Assembly: GCA_021827495.1 (NCBI GenBank)
Contig: JAKAVN010000002.1
Location: 32,861-81,549, forward strand
DNA from: Deltaproteobacteria bacterium
GTDB lineage: Bacteria > Desulfobacterota > Binatia > Binatales > Binataceae
Reading direction: 5' to 3'
Length of the DNA: 48,689 nt
Part shown: piece after piece, positions 8,340-16,891 of the stretch
Position numbering within the stretch: the stretch's first letter is position 1
Layout: every line of letters starts with the position of its first letter
Notes under the pieces: generated by a model
What the model was told of the DNA's origin: nothing
Database searches by the model: none
The model's input: the letters and a program-made list of their open reading frames with translations, nothing else
Program-made: the position numbers and the translations under genes

Positions 8340-8480
8340 ATCAAAGTCCTGTGCATTACCCGCCGCTATTTCGAGATCAACCACCGTCATCCCGAACCCT
8401 TCATCTGGACCAAAACCGCTGCCCGGATCCTCGAATCGGTTAACCGTTTTTGTAAACCTATTTCAGACTCAGGACCCTAG
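8340..8480 (+). mobile_element. IS630-family transposase, C-terminal relic
   Basis: A forward frame from about 8340 to a TAG at 8478-8480 encodes a tail close to the IS630 transposase C-terminus: RRYFEINHRHPEPFIWTKTA followed by ARILESVNRFCK and PISDSGP. The usual family tail is a helix, then N-x-x-P-x-P-F-x-W-T-K-T-A, then I-L-x-x-(I/V)-x-R-x-C-x-x-(I/L)-S-(D/G)-(S/T)-G. The catalytic DDE part and the left end are missing, and no terminal repeats are evident. The last 12 bases overlap the stop of the convergent GNAT/ligase gene, so the insertion or deletion end lies right at that gene's 3' end. Confidence 0.75.
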
Positions 8481-11207
8481 CAGAGCCCGGCCGGGGTGCA
8501 GGCGCATCCGCGCGTCGACCACCGTCGCGCCCTTGCCGGGGGGCAGGACCTTCACCGGGTTGAGATCCATTTCGGTCAGCTCGGGGATCGCCTCGATCAG
8601 GGCCGAGACGCGCTGCAACACCGCGGCCAGCGCCGTGCGGTCGCCCGGCGCCGCGCCGCGATAGCCGTCGAGCAGCCGACTGGTCTTGAGCGACGCCATC
8701 ATCTCTCGCGCGTCGATATCGGTCACCGGGCTCAGCCGGAACGCGACGTCGTGGATCAGTTCGACCATCACGCCGCCCAAGCCGCATACGACCAGCGGCC
8801 CGAAGGTCGGGTCGGTGGTGACGCCGACCAGCGCCTCGATTCCACCCTGCACCTCGCGCTGAAGCAGCACGCCTTCGAGCGCGGCGCCCGCCGTGCGTGC
8901 GCGCTCGGCCAGCGTGACGGCGGCCTCGGCCACCGCCAGCGGTGAGTTCAATCCCATGATCACGCCGCCAATCTCGCTCTTGTGTGTGACGCTGGGTGCG
9001 ATCATCTTGGCGACCAGCGGGTAGCCGATACGGTCGGCGACCTGCGGCGCGTCGGCGACCGAGGCGCGCGCGGCCAGCGCGACTTCGATTCCGGCGGCGC
9101 GCAGAATGGTCGCGATGTCCTCGGGCGCCAGCCAGATTGGACCGCCGGCGTCCTTGAGCACGCGGTCGACCACGGCGCGCACCGCGCCCATCGCGAACGG
9201 GCTGAGTTCGAGCGCCGTGCCGCGCGGCCGCTCGCGCCATCGCGCATACCGGAACGCCGCCGCCAGCACCATCGCGGCGTTTTCCGGAAATGCGTACGAC
9301 GGGATCTGGCCGTGCGCGCCCGCATGGATCACCGCCGGCGGCCATTGCGAAGACAGGAACACGGTGAGGACCGGCTTGTGCGCCGGCACCTGTGCGGCGC
9401 CGCGCGCGATTCCGTCGGCGGCGGTGCTGCGCAGCGCCTCGGTAACCGGGATATGGACCGCGACTAGCGAATCGACGTTGGGGTCGGCGCCCACCGCGGC
9501 GATCGCGCGCGCGTAGTCCTCGGGCCCCGCGGTCGCGGTCAGATCGACCGGATTTCCGAAGGACGCTCGTTTGGGCAGGAACGAGCGCAAGCTGGCCACC
9601 GTGGTTTCATCGAGCGGCGGCAGGGCGAGGCCCTGCGCTTCGCAGGCGTCGGCGAGCAGGATTCCCGGGCCGCCGGCGTTGGTCACCACGCCCACGCGCG
9701 GGCCGGCCGGGACCGGCTGCGTCGACAGCATTGCGACCACGTCGAACAGTTCCATCAGCGTGTTGGTACGGATCACGCCGGCCTGCTCGAAGAGCGCCTC
9801 GACCGCGACGTCGAGATTGGCCAGCGCGGCGGAATGGCTCGAGGCGGCGCGCCGGCCGGCCGCCGAGCGCCCCGACTTGACCGCGACGATTGGGCGGCGG
9901 CGCGCGACCTCGGGCGCCAGGCGCGCGAACTTGCGCGGATTGCCGACGCTCTCGAGGTAGAGCACGACCACGCCGGTGCGTGCGTCGTCGAGCCAGTAGG
10001 CGAGCAGGTCGTTGTTGGAGACGTCGGGGCGGTTGCCGGCCGAGACGAAGGTCGAAATTCCCAGCCCGCGGCTGTTCATGTAGTCGAGGATTGCGATACC
10101 CAACGCGCCGCTCTGCGAGTACATCCCGATATTGCCGGCCGGCGGCGCGGTCGGCGCGAAGGTCCCGTCCAGCCGCACCGCGGGATCGGTGTTGAGCACG
10201 CCCAGGCAGTTCGGTCCCACCATCCGCATCCCCGACGCGCGCACCGTCTCGAACAGCCGCTGCTCCTGCGCGCGTCCTTCGGGCGAGACCTCGGCGAAGC
10301 CCGACGTGATCACCACCACGCCATGCACGTGTGCGCGGGCGCAGTCTTCGATCGCGCCATGGACCAGGTCGGCGGGCACCGCGATGAGCGCGAGGTCGAC
10401 CGGCGCGCCGATGGCCGCCACGCTCGGGTAGCATCGCAGCCCCATGACTTCGCCGGCCGCTGGGTTGACCGGGTACAGCGGCCCGTTGAATCCGGCGCGC
10501 AGAAGATTGGCGGTAAGCGCGCCGCCGATCTTCCCGCGCGAGCGCGACGCGCCGACCACCGCGACCGAGCGCGGATGAAGCAGCTTGCGGATACTCTCGC
10601 CGGCCGCCGTCCAGTTGCGCAGTTCGCTCGCCTCGCGCGAGGCCTCGGTCTCGCCGGTGGGGAAGCTCAGATGGACCACGCCGGCTTCGGTCGAGCGCTT
10701 CACCCGGAAGCCGCTCTTGGCGAACACCTCGAGCATCCGGTTGTTGTCGCCCAGTACGTCGGCCTGGAACTCGGTGATTCCAGCCGCGCGCGCGACGCGT
10801 CCGAGATGCTCGAGCAGAACCGTGCCGATTCCGCGTCCCTGATGCTCATCGAGAACGGCAAAGGCGACTTCGGCGTACCCCGGCCCCGTGGTCACGTAAC
10901 GACTCACGCCGATGAAGCGCTCGTCGCCGTTGGTGCGCAGCGTCGCCACCAGGGCGACGTGGCTGACGAAGTCGATTTCGGTGAAGCGCACGAGGTCGGC
11001 ATCGCTCAGCGAATGCTTCAGTCCGAAGAAGCGCTGGTAGATCGAGTCCTGGCTCAGGTGGCGAAAGTGGTCGAGCAGCCGATCCTTGTCATCGGCGCGG
11101 ATGGCGCGGACAAAGATCGAGCCGCCGTCGCGCAGGACCTCGTGCGCCGAATAATTTCTTGCCTCAAGGCTGGTGTCGCCAGTCGTCGTCATTTTCGGCA
11201 TGTCCAT
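8469..11207 (-). CDS. GNAT acetyltransferase fused to ADP-forming acyl-CoA ligase (Pat/AcdAB-like)
   Basis: This is a 912-residue multidomain protein. Residues about 20-185 are a GNAT domain with the acetyl-CoA loop HQGRGIGTVLLEHL. Residues about 205-300 are a CoA-binding Rossmann domain (SVAVVGASRSRGKIGG). Residues about 325-500 form the succinyl-CoA-ligase-like domain with GPNCLGVLN, YSQSGALG and a SHSAA loop where relatives have the phosphohistidine-type SHTGA. Residues about 675-905 are an ATP-grasp domain. The architecture matches PatZ/Pka-type protein lysine acetyltransferases and bifunctional acetate-CoA ligases, but with the GNAT at the N-terminus rather than the C-terminus as in E. 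coli PatZ. It may acetylate acyl-CoA synthetases or make acyl-CoA. The gene begins 260 bases downstream of prpF on the same strand. Confidence 0.88.
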   Translation of the reverse strand: MDMPKMTTTGDTSLEARNYSAHEVLRDGGSIFVRAIRADDKDRLLDHFRHLSQDSIYQRFFGLKHSLSDADLVRFTEIDFVSHVALVATLRTNGDERFIGVSRYVTTGPGYAEVAFAVLDEHQGRGIGTVLLEHLGRVARAAGITEFQADVLGDNNRMLEVFAKSGFRVKRSTEAGVVHLSFPTGETEASREASELRNWTAAGESIRKLLHPRSVAVVGASRSRGKIGGALTANLLRAGFNGPLYPVNPAAGEVMGLRCYPSVAAIGAPVDLALIAVPADLVHGAIEDCARAHVHGVVVITSGFAEVSPEGRAQEQRLFETVRASGMRMVGPNCLGVLNTDPAVRLDGTFAPTAPPAGNIGMYSQSGALGIAILDYMNSRGLGISTFVSAGNRPDVSNNDLLAYWLDDARTGVVVLYLESVGNPRKFARLAPEVARRRPIVAVKSGRSAAGRRAASSHSAALANLDVAVEALFEQAGVIRTNTLMELFDVVAMLSTQPVPAGPRVGVVTNAGGPGILLADACEAQGLALPPLDETTVASLRSFLPKRASFGNPVDLTATAGPEDYARAIAAVGADPNVDSLVAVHIPVTEALRSTAADGIARGAAQVPAHKPVLTVFLSSQWPPAVIHAGAHGQIPSYAFPENAAMVLAAAFRYARWRERPRGTALELSPFAMGAVRAVVDRVLKDAGGPIWLAPEDIATILRAAGIEVALAARASVADAPQVADRIGYPLVAKMIAPSVTHKSEIGGVIMGLNSPLAVAEAAVTLAERARTAGAALEGVLLQREVQGGIEALVGVTTDPTFGPLVVCGLGGVMVELIHDVAFRLSPVTDIDAREMMASLKTSRLLDGYRGAAPGDRTALAAVLQRVSALIEAIPELTEMDLNPVKVLPPGKGATVVDARMRLHPGRALLGS

Positions 11208-11467
11208 TCCCGCCTGCGGCGAACAGCGTGTCTCCTGAAGGTCTGATGCAAGGGCGGGGCCGCGCCGGTAGCTCCAAAACCCTTAGCGCCGTGGCGCAAA
11301 ATTCCCAAACGCGCCCCGGCAAAGAACTGCGCAGTTGGCCAAATGCTGACATTGCGCTGGGATTGGCGCCATCCCGCTGGCTGCGACGCTCATCCCTGGG
11401 CGGGCTAGCCGACCTCGAGTGCTGCGCGGGCCGCGATGCGCATTCAGCGCGCCGAGTGGCTGCGCCC

Positions 11468-12700
11468 CTAGCCGGCCGCGAGCGCCTCCCGCAGCTTCTG
11501 CGGCAGCGCCGAGGCGCGCACGAACACCCATCCTTCCATCAGCCGGCGCGCCGTGCGGTAGACCGTCGCGCGTTCAGCGAACCATCCATGGCCGCTGTCT
11601 CCCGCGCGCCTGACCGCCGCGCCGACCACGGTGAGACCCGAGGGCTGCGCGATTCGCACCGGGTCGCCGGGTGATGCGCCCCGGCGCGCCAGCCGGCTCA
11701 CCACCGTGCCCTCGATTCGCGAGGCGACCGCGAGACACATCGCGCCGGTTAGCGGCACGGCGCGATGCGGTTGGCCGATCGAGATCATGCGCACCGTGAC
11801 GTCGGCGTCGTCCGCCGCGAGGGTTTCGCCCGCGAGCGTGCAAGCCTCACGCGCCGGCGCGATCATGGCGACCTTCGGAATACTCGGGATGCGCGCGGCG
11901 GCTTCAGGCGTTTTCGCGATACCCATTCTCAGGCTCGCGGCGATCCGGATCGCCTCCAGGCGCCGCAACAGCGCGCCATTGGCTTCCAGCTCCTCGGGCA
12001 TCTCGACTCCGCTTGCACCGAGTGCTTCCGCGGCCACGAACACGCACGGATTCGCCGCATCCACCATCGAGACTTCGATCCCGCGCGGACCATGCAGGCC
12101 GGGCGATGCGGCGTCCAATGTGTCCAGGTCGAGCGTGTCCCGCGGGTTTTCGGTCGGCAGCAGTTTGCCGGTGCCCGCGCCGCCCGGCTCCATGAAGTCC
12201 AGGCGCACCGGCGCTCCGCTGCCGGCGACGCCGGGGAGCCGGAAATCGCCGTCGACGGCGGCGCGCCCGGCGTCGAGCGGAAAGTGCGCGACGATGAGCT
12301 TGCGCGTGTTGGTGTTGTGGATGCGCACCGCCGCCGCGCCGGCCGCGTCCGCGACGGCGGCCAAACCTTCGTCGACCGCGAACGGCCCGACTGCGGACGA
12401 CATGTTGCCGCAGTTGCCGCTGTAATCGACCGCCGCGTCCTTAACCGAGACCTGCGCGAAGGTGTAATCGACGTCGGCGCCGGCGCGCGTCGGCGGTCCG
12501 ATCACGCAAATCTTCGAGAGCGACGAAATTCCGCCGCCCATCCCGTCGAGCTGGCGTCCGTTGGGATCGGGGCTGCCGATCACGCCGAGGAAGATCGGCG
12601 CCCACAACTCGCGCTCGGCGGGCAGGTCGGCCGCACGAAACATCACGGCCTTGCTGGTCCCGCCACGCATGAAGACCGCACGCAACTTGAGCTGCTTCAT
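11468..12700 (-). CDS. PrpF/4-oxalomesaconate-tautomerase family isomerase
   Basis: This 410-residue protein belongs to the PrpF family, which has a duplicated diaminopimelate-epimerase-like fold. It begins with LKLRAVFMRGGTSKAVMF, contains QLDGMGGGISSLSKICVI, and then VDYSGNCGNMSSAVGPFAVD, which holds the catalytic Cys of the GNCGN motif. PrpF isomerises 2-methylaconitate and aconitate; relatives tautomerise 4-oxalomesaconate or isomerise methylitaconate. It is read after the adjacent flavoprotein (24-base gap, same strand). The pair therefore suggests double-bond formation in a tricarboxylate followed by cis-trans or positional isomerisation. Which tricarboxylate is used cannot be decided from sequence. 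Confidence 0.88.
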   Translation of the reverse strand: MKQLKLRAVFMRGGTSKAVMFRAADLPAERELWAPIFLGVIGSPDPNGRQLDGMGGGISSLSKICVIGPPTRAGADVDYTFAQVSVKDAAVDYSGNCGNMSSAVGPFAVDEGLAAVADAAGAAAVRIHNTNTRKLIVAHFPLDAGRAAVDGDFRLPGVAGSGAPVRLDFMEPGGAGTGKLLPTENPRDTLDLDTLDAASPGLHGPRGIEVSMVDAANPCVFVAAEALGASGVEMPEELEANGALLRRLEAIRIAASLRMGIAKTPEAAARIPSIPKVAMIAPAREACTLAGETLAADDADVTVRMISIGQPHRAVPLTGAMCLAVASRIEGTVVSRLARRGASPGDPVRIAQPSGLTVVGAAVRRAGDSGHGWFAERATVYRTARRLMEGWVFVRASALPQKLREALAAG

Positions 12701-12724
12701 CAGCGCCGCTATTTCGACGATCAG

Positions 12725-14206
12725 CTACGCCGCGGTTCGTGCGGCGGCGCTCGCGCTGCGCCCCGCGATCCGGCCGAAGACCGCGCCCGACATCAGCCCC
12801 GAACCGCCGGGGTAGTTGTTATGGAACAGTCCGCCGACCATCTCGCCGCACGCGAACAGCCCCGCGATCGGATCCCAGTCGGTGCCGATCACCTGCGCCT
12901 GATCGCTGACCTTGACGCCGCCAAACGAAAAGGTGATTCCGCCGGTCACCGGGAAAGCGTAGTAGGGCGGCGTGTCGAGCTTTTGCGCCCAGTTCGATTT
13001 CGCGAGCGCCAGCCGCGCCGTGTGCATAGCGTCGCGCACGCCCGGATTGAACGTCCCGTGACCGGCGGCGGCGTTATATTCGGTAAGCGTGCGCATCGCG
13101 GCTTTGCGGTCGAAAGCGAGCTGATCGGTGAGGCCGCCGAGCGTGTCAGCGGTGACCGGCCGGCTGGTCGAGTAGCGCGGCTCGAGCAGATCGACGGCCT
13201 TGCGATCGAAGATCTGCCAGGCGACGGCGCCCGGCTGGTTGAGGATGATCCCGCCGAACTTGGCGTAGGTGTAAAGGTTCTGGTCCTCGCCCTCGTCGAC
13301 GAAGCGCAGCCCCAGCTTGTTGAGCATCACCCCATAAACGTACGAGAGGCGGTTGGTCTTGTCGGTCAGCTCGCGATCACCGTAGGGCGGCGCCTCGGCG
13401 TTGATCGGCGTCGCATGGCATCCGCTCCACTGTCCCCACGGCATCGCGCCGATCTCCATCGCCATGCGCAGCCCGTCGCCCTGGTTATGCCGGGTGCCGC
13501 GCACGCGCGCGTGATCCCACGGACGGCCGAGGTATTGCGCGCGCCACGCCATGTTGGCCTCAAAGCCGCCGCATCCGAGCACCACCGCCCCGGCGCTGAT
13601 TTCGCGGACCCCTTCCTTGTCGCGCGCCAGCACCCCGCATACGCGCCCCTTGCGATCCTGCACCAGGCGCTGCGCCGGCGAGCCGTAGCGGATTTCCACG
13701 CCCGCCTGGCGCGCGATATTGAACCACATCCGCGAAAGTCCCACGCCCTCGTGCGCGGCCCGCACGATCGCGCCCTTGGGCCATTTGATCACGCCGCCCA
13801 CGCGCACGCCGCTGAGCGACAGGGCGAGTTCGAAGGCCATTCCCTGCTTGGCCATCCAGCACACCGTGTCGTAGGAATTCGCGATCAGGATTTGCGAAAG
13901 CTCGGGGTCGGTACGCCCGTCGGTCACGCGTTCGAGGTCTTCGCGGAACGCCTCGGCGGGATAGGCCTCGATGCCCTCCATGAAGCCCGGGGCCTCGTGC
14001 GCCTTCGGCACCAGGCGCAGCAAGTCGTCGGGGTGGTTGAAGGCGAAGCGGAACAGGGCGCCGCTGTAATGGGTGTTGCCGCCGCGGTCCTGCTCGGGCG
14101 CTTTCTCCAGCACCAGCACGCGCTCCGCGCCCGCGCCTCGCGCCGAGACGCTGGCCGCCAGCGCCGCGTTGCCCGCTCCGATAACGATAACGTCGTAATC
14201 CGCCAT
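12725..14206 (-). CDS. FAD-dependent tricarballylate dehydrogenase-like flavoprotein (TcuA family), copy 1
   Basis: This 493-residue protein has an N-terminal FAD dinucleotide fold (DYDVIVIGAGNAALAASVSA, then VLVLEKAPEQDRGGNTHYSG) and the C-terminal FAD motif GLFACGEMVGGLFHNNYPGG followed by SGLMSGAVFGRIAG. The fold is that of the succinate-dehydrogenase/fumarate-reductase flavoprotein family. The NxxYxGG ending and length are those of TcuA, which oxidises tricarballylate to cis-aconitate. The start ATG 14206 has an AAGGAG site 5 bases upstream. It is the first gene of an operon with prpF and diverges from the methylisocitrate-lyase-like gene. The electron acceptor TcuB is not encoded nearby. 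Confidence 0.85.
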   Translation of the reverse strand: MADYDVIVIGAGNAALAASVSARGAGAERVLVLEKAPEQDRGGNTHYSGALFRFAFNHPDDLLRLVPKAHEAPGFMEGIEAYPAEAFREDLERVTDGRTDPELSQILIANSYDTVCWMAKQGMAFELALSLSGVRVGGVIKWPKGAIVRAAHEGVGLSRMWFNIARQAGVEIRYGSPAQRLVQDRKGRVCGVLARDKEGVREISAGAVVLGCGGFEANMAWRAQYLGRPWDHARVRGTRHNQGDGLRMAMEIGAMPWGQWSGCHATPINAEAPPYGDRELTDKTNRLSYVYGVMLNKLGLRFVDEGEDQNLYTYAKFGGIILNQPGAVAWQIFDRKAVDLLEPRYSTSRPVTADTLGGLTDQLAFDRKAAMRTLTEYNAAAGHGTFNPGVRDAMHTARLALAKSNWAQKLDTPPYYAFPVTGGITFSFGGVKVSDQAQVIGTDWDPIAGLFACGEMVGGLFHNNYPGGSGLMSGAVFGRIAGRSASAAARTAA

Positions 14207-14394
14207 GGCGCTCCTTTGCCCGGTGTCTCCGGTTCAATGCGATAATTGCACAAAAGGATGCGCTCGCGAAAAGCCGCAACGCGCCAGCCCGCCCGCGCAC
14301 CGGCCGCACCGGAATGCCTGGCGGACGGATATAATGCGGGCGGAGCGCTGCGGCGCAAGGCGGCACGGGAAGGCACATCCAGGAGGGCATGTAG

Positions 14395-15312
14395 ATGACG
14401 TGGCTGACTCAAGCAGACGGCGCAATGGCGGCTGGCGAGCGGCTGGCAAAGCTATGGGAGCGGCCGGGCATTCTGCCGATTCCCGGCGCGCATAACGGCC
14501 TCGCCGCGATCCTCGCGCGGCGCGCGGGCTTCGAGGCGCTCTATCTCTCGGGCGCGGCGCTGAGCGCGAGCATGGGGCTCGCCGACCTCGGCCTCATGAC
14601 GCTCGAGGAGTTGACGCTGTTCGCGCGGATGGTTTGCCGGGCCGCGGGATTGCCGCTGATCGTCGATGCCGACACCGGCTACGGCGGGATTCTGAACGTG
14701 ATGCGCGTGGTGCGCGAGCTTGAAGACGCGGGCGCCGCGGCGATCCAGATCGAAGACCAGTTGTTGCCCAAGAAATGCGGCCATCTGAACGACAAGCTGC
14801 TGGCCGCGCCCGAGGAGGCGGCGGCCCGGATCGCGGCGGCGCGCCGCGCGCGGCGGAACCTGCGGATAATCGCGCGCACCGACGCGGCCGCGTCAGAGGG
14901 AATCGACGGGGCGCTGGCGCGCGCGCGGCTTTACCTAGAGGCCGGCGCGGACGCGATCTTTCCCGAGGCGCTGACGGACGCGGAGATGTTCCGCCGCTTT
15001 GCCCGCGAGATTCACGCGCCCCTGCTCGCCAACATGACCGAGTTTGGCCGCACGCCGTATTTCACGGCGCGCCAGTTCGAGGAGTTCGGCTTCAAGATGG
15101 TCATCTGGCCGGTCTCCTCACTGCGAGTCGCGGCCAAGGCGACTGCGGAGCTGTACGCGGAGCTGCGCTCCAAGGGCACGGCCGAGGCGATGCTGGCGCG
15201 GATGCAGACGCGGGCGGAGTTGTACGAAACGATTGGCTATAGCGATTACGAAAGCCTCGATGCGTCTGTGGCGGCCAGCGTCGTCCCGCCCGATCTGCGC
15301 GGGCGAAGGTAG
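14395..15312 (+). CDS. Isocitrate lyase/PEP mutase family; methylisocitrate lyase-like (PrpB type)
   Basis: This 305-residue protein has the features of the carbon-carbon lyase family. An N-terminal helix is followed by PIPGAHNGLAAILARRAGF. The metal-binding segment LIVDADTGYGG supplies the Asp residues. The catalytic loop is IQIEDQLLPKKCGHL, with the PKKCGH signature shared by methylisocitrate lyase and related oxaloacetate and dimethylmalate lyases. It likely cleaves a 2-substituted malate or isocitrate analogue to pyruvate or glyoxylate plus a dicarboxylate. ATG 14395 follows an AGGAGG site. It leads a plus-strand set with a TcuA paralog and an MFS transporter, so it probably takes the product of the flavoprotein and PrpF steps. 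The usual 2-methylcitrate synthase and dehydratase are not in the window. Confidence 0.85.
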   Translation: MTWLTQADGAMAAGERLAKLWERPGILPIPGAHNGLAAILARRAGFEALYLSGAALSASMGLADLGLMTLEELTLFARMVCRAAGLPLIVDADTGYGGILNVMRVVRELEDAGAAAIQIEDQLLPKKCGHLNDKLLAAPEEAAARIAAARRARRNLRIIARTDAAASEGIDGALARARLYLEAGADAIFPEALTDAEMFRRFAREIHAPLLANMTEFGRTPYFTARQFEEFGFKMVIWPVSSLRVAAKATAELYAELRSKGTAEAMLARMQTRAELYETIGYSDYESLDASVAASVVPPDLRGRR

Positions 15313-15400
15313 ATCGTATGGGCAGTCGCCGCGCGCGCGATCGCGCTATACTCGCGACATCTCGGCCGATCACATCGGCCAATGACGGGAGCCGCATTGG

Positions 15401-16891
15401 ATGTCTTGCTCTTATGACGTAGTGGTGGTCGGTGCGGGCAACGCCGCCTTGTGTGCGGCGCTCGCCGCGCGCGAGGCGGGCGTCAGCGTGCTGGTGCTGG
15501 AATGCGCACCCGAAGCGGAACGCGGCGGCAACAGCCGCTTCACCGCAGGCGCGATGCGCGTCGCCTATGGCGGAGTCGATGACCTCGCGCGCCTGATGCC
15601 CGATCTGACCGACGAGGACAAGGCGCGCACCGACTTCGGCGCCTACCCCGAAGACCAGTTCTTCGACGACCTCGCGCGCGTCACCCAGTACCGCACCAGC
15701 CCAGAGCTGGCCGAACTGCTGGTGCGCCGCAGCTTCGAGACCATGATGTGGATGCGCACCAAGGGCGTGCGCTTCCAGCCGATCTACGGGCGGCAGGCGT
15801 TCAACGTCGGCGGACGCTTCAAGTTCTGGGGCGGGCTCACAGTTGAGGCGTGGGGCGGCGGGCCGGGACTGATCGACGCGCTGCATAACGGCGCGGCGCA
15901 TCACGGGATCGAAGTCTGGTATCAAAGCCGCGCGCTGGAGCTTAAGCACGACGACAGCGGCGTGGCCGGCGTCGTCGTGCGGCGCCAGGGGCGCACGATG
16001 ATCGTCGCGGCCAAGGCCGTGGTGCTCGCCGCGGGCGGCTTCGAGGCCAACGCCGAATGGCGCACGCGCTACCTCGGCTCCGGATGGGACCTGGCCAAGG
16101 TGCGCGGCACGCGCTTTAACACCGGCGACGGAATCCGGATGGCGCTGGAAGCGGGCGCGATGCCCTACGGCAACTGGTCGGGATGCCACGCGGTGGGATG
16201 GGACCGCAACGCGCCCGAGTTCGGCGATCTGAGCGTCGGCGACGGCTTCCAGAAGCATAGCTACCCGTTCGGAATCATGGTCAACGGACGCGGCCGGCGG
16301 TTCGTCGACGAGGGCGCCGACTTTCGCAACTACACCTACGCCAAGTATGGCCGCGTGATTCTCGAGCAGCCGGGGCAGTTCGCCTGGCAGGTCTTCGATC
16401 GCAAGGTGACGCATCTGCTGCGCGACGAGTACCGGATAAAGCGCGTGAGCAAGGTCAGCGCCGACACGCTGGAGGCGCTCGCCGGCAAGCTCGAAGACGT
16501 CGACGCGGCGGCTTTCCTCGACGAGATCAAAACCTACAACGCCGCGGTCGATACCGGCGCCGAGTTCAATCCGAATATCAAGGACGGGCGGCGCACCAGC
16601 GGATTGGCGGTCGACAAGACCAACTGGGCCAACCGAATCGATACGCCGCCGTTCGAGGGTTACGCGGTGACCTGCGGGGTGACGTTCACCTTTGGGGGCC
16701 TGCGCGTCGATCAGCAGGCGCGCGTGATCAACACCGACGGCGATCCGATCGGCGGCCTGGTGGCGGCGGGCGAGTTGGTCGGCGGTCTGTTCTACTTCAA
16801 CTATCCGGGCGGCACCGGCTTGATGTCGGGCGCGGTGTTCGGGCGAATCGCCGGGATGAGCGCCGCGAGGGCCGCGCGCGCGCGCACGTGA
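15401..16891 (+). CDS. FAD-dependent tricarballylate dehydrogenase-like flavoprotein (TcuA family), copy 2
   Basis: This 496-residue paralog of the copy at 12725-14206 has the same FAD motifs at both ends (YDVVVVGAGNAALCAALAAR near the N-terminus; AAGELVGGLFYFNYPGGTGL near the C-terminus). The two are similar along the whole length but clearly diverged, for instance through the first 60 residues after the FAD motif and around the substrate cap. They probably act on different acids or on different steps of one pathway. The gene lies 88 bases downstream of the lyase. Its TGA overlaps the GTG of the MFS gene by four bases (GTGA), indicating translational coupling to the transporter. Confidence 0.85.
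   Translation: MSCSYDVVVVGAGNAALCAALAAREAGVSVLVLECAPEAERGGNSRFTAGAMRVAYGGVDDLARLMPDLTDEDKARTDFGAYPEDQFFDDLARVTQYRTSPELAELLVRRSFETMMWMRTKGVRFQPIYGRQAFNVGGRFKFWGGLTVEAWGGGPGLIDALHNGAAHHGIEVWYQSRALELKHDDSGVAGVVVRRQGRTMIVAAKAVVLAAGGFEANAEWRTRYLGSGWDLAKVRGTRFNTGDGIRMALEAGAMPYGNWSGCHAVGWDRNAPEFGDLSVGDGFQKHSYPFGIMVNGRGRRFVDEGADFRNYTYAKYGRVILEQPGQFAWQVFDRKVTHLLRDEYRIKRVSKVSADTLEALAGKLEDVDAAAFLDEIKTYNAAVDTGAEFNPNIKDGRRTSGLAVDKTNWANRIDTPPFEGYAVTCGVTFTFGGLRVDQQARVINTDGDPIGGLVAAGELVGGLFYFNYPGGTGLMSGAVFGRIAGMSAARAARART

Noticed and set aside
11765-14245. 826-codon plus-strand frame opposite prpF and the TcuA gene
   Set aside because: Composition is that of an antisense shadow (Arg/His/Asp-rich); the minus strand has two full families with catalytic motifs.
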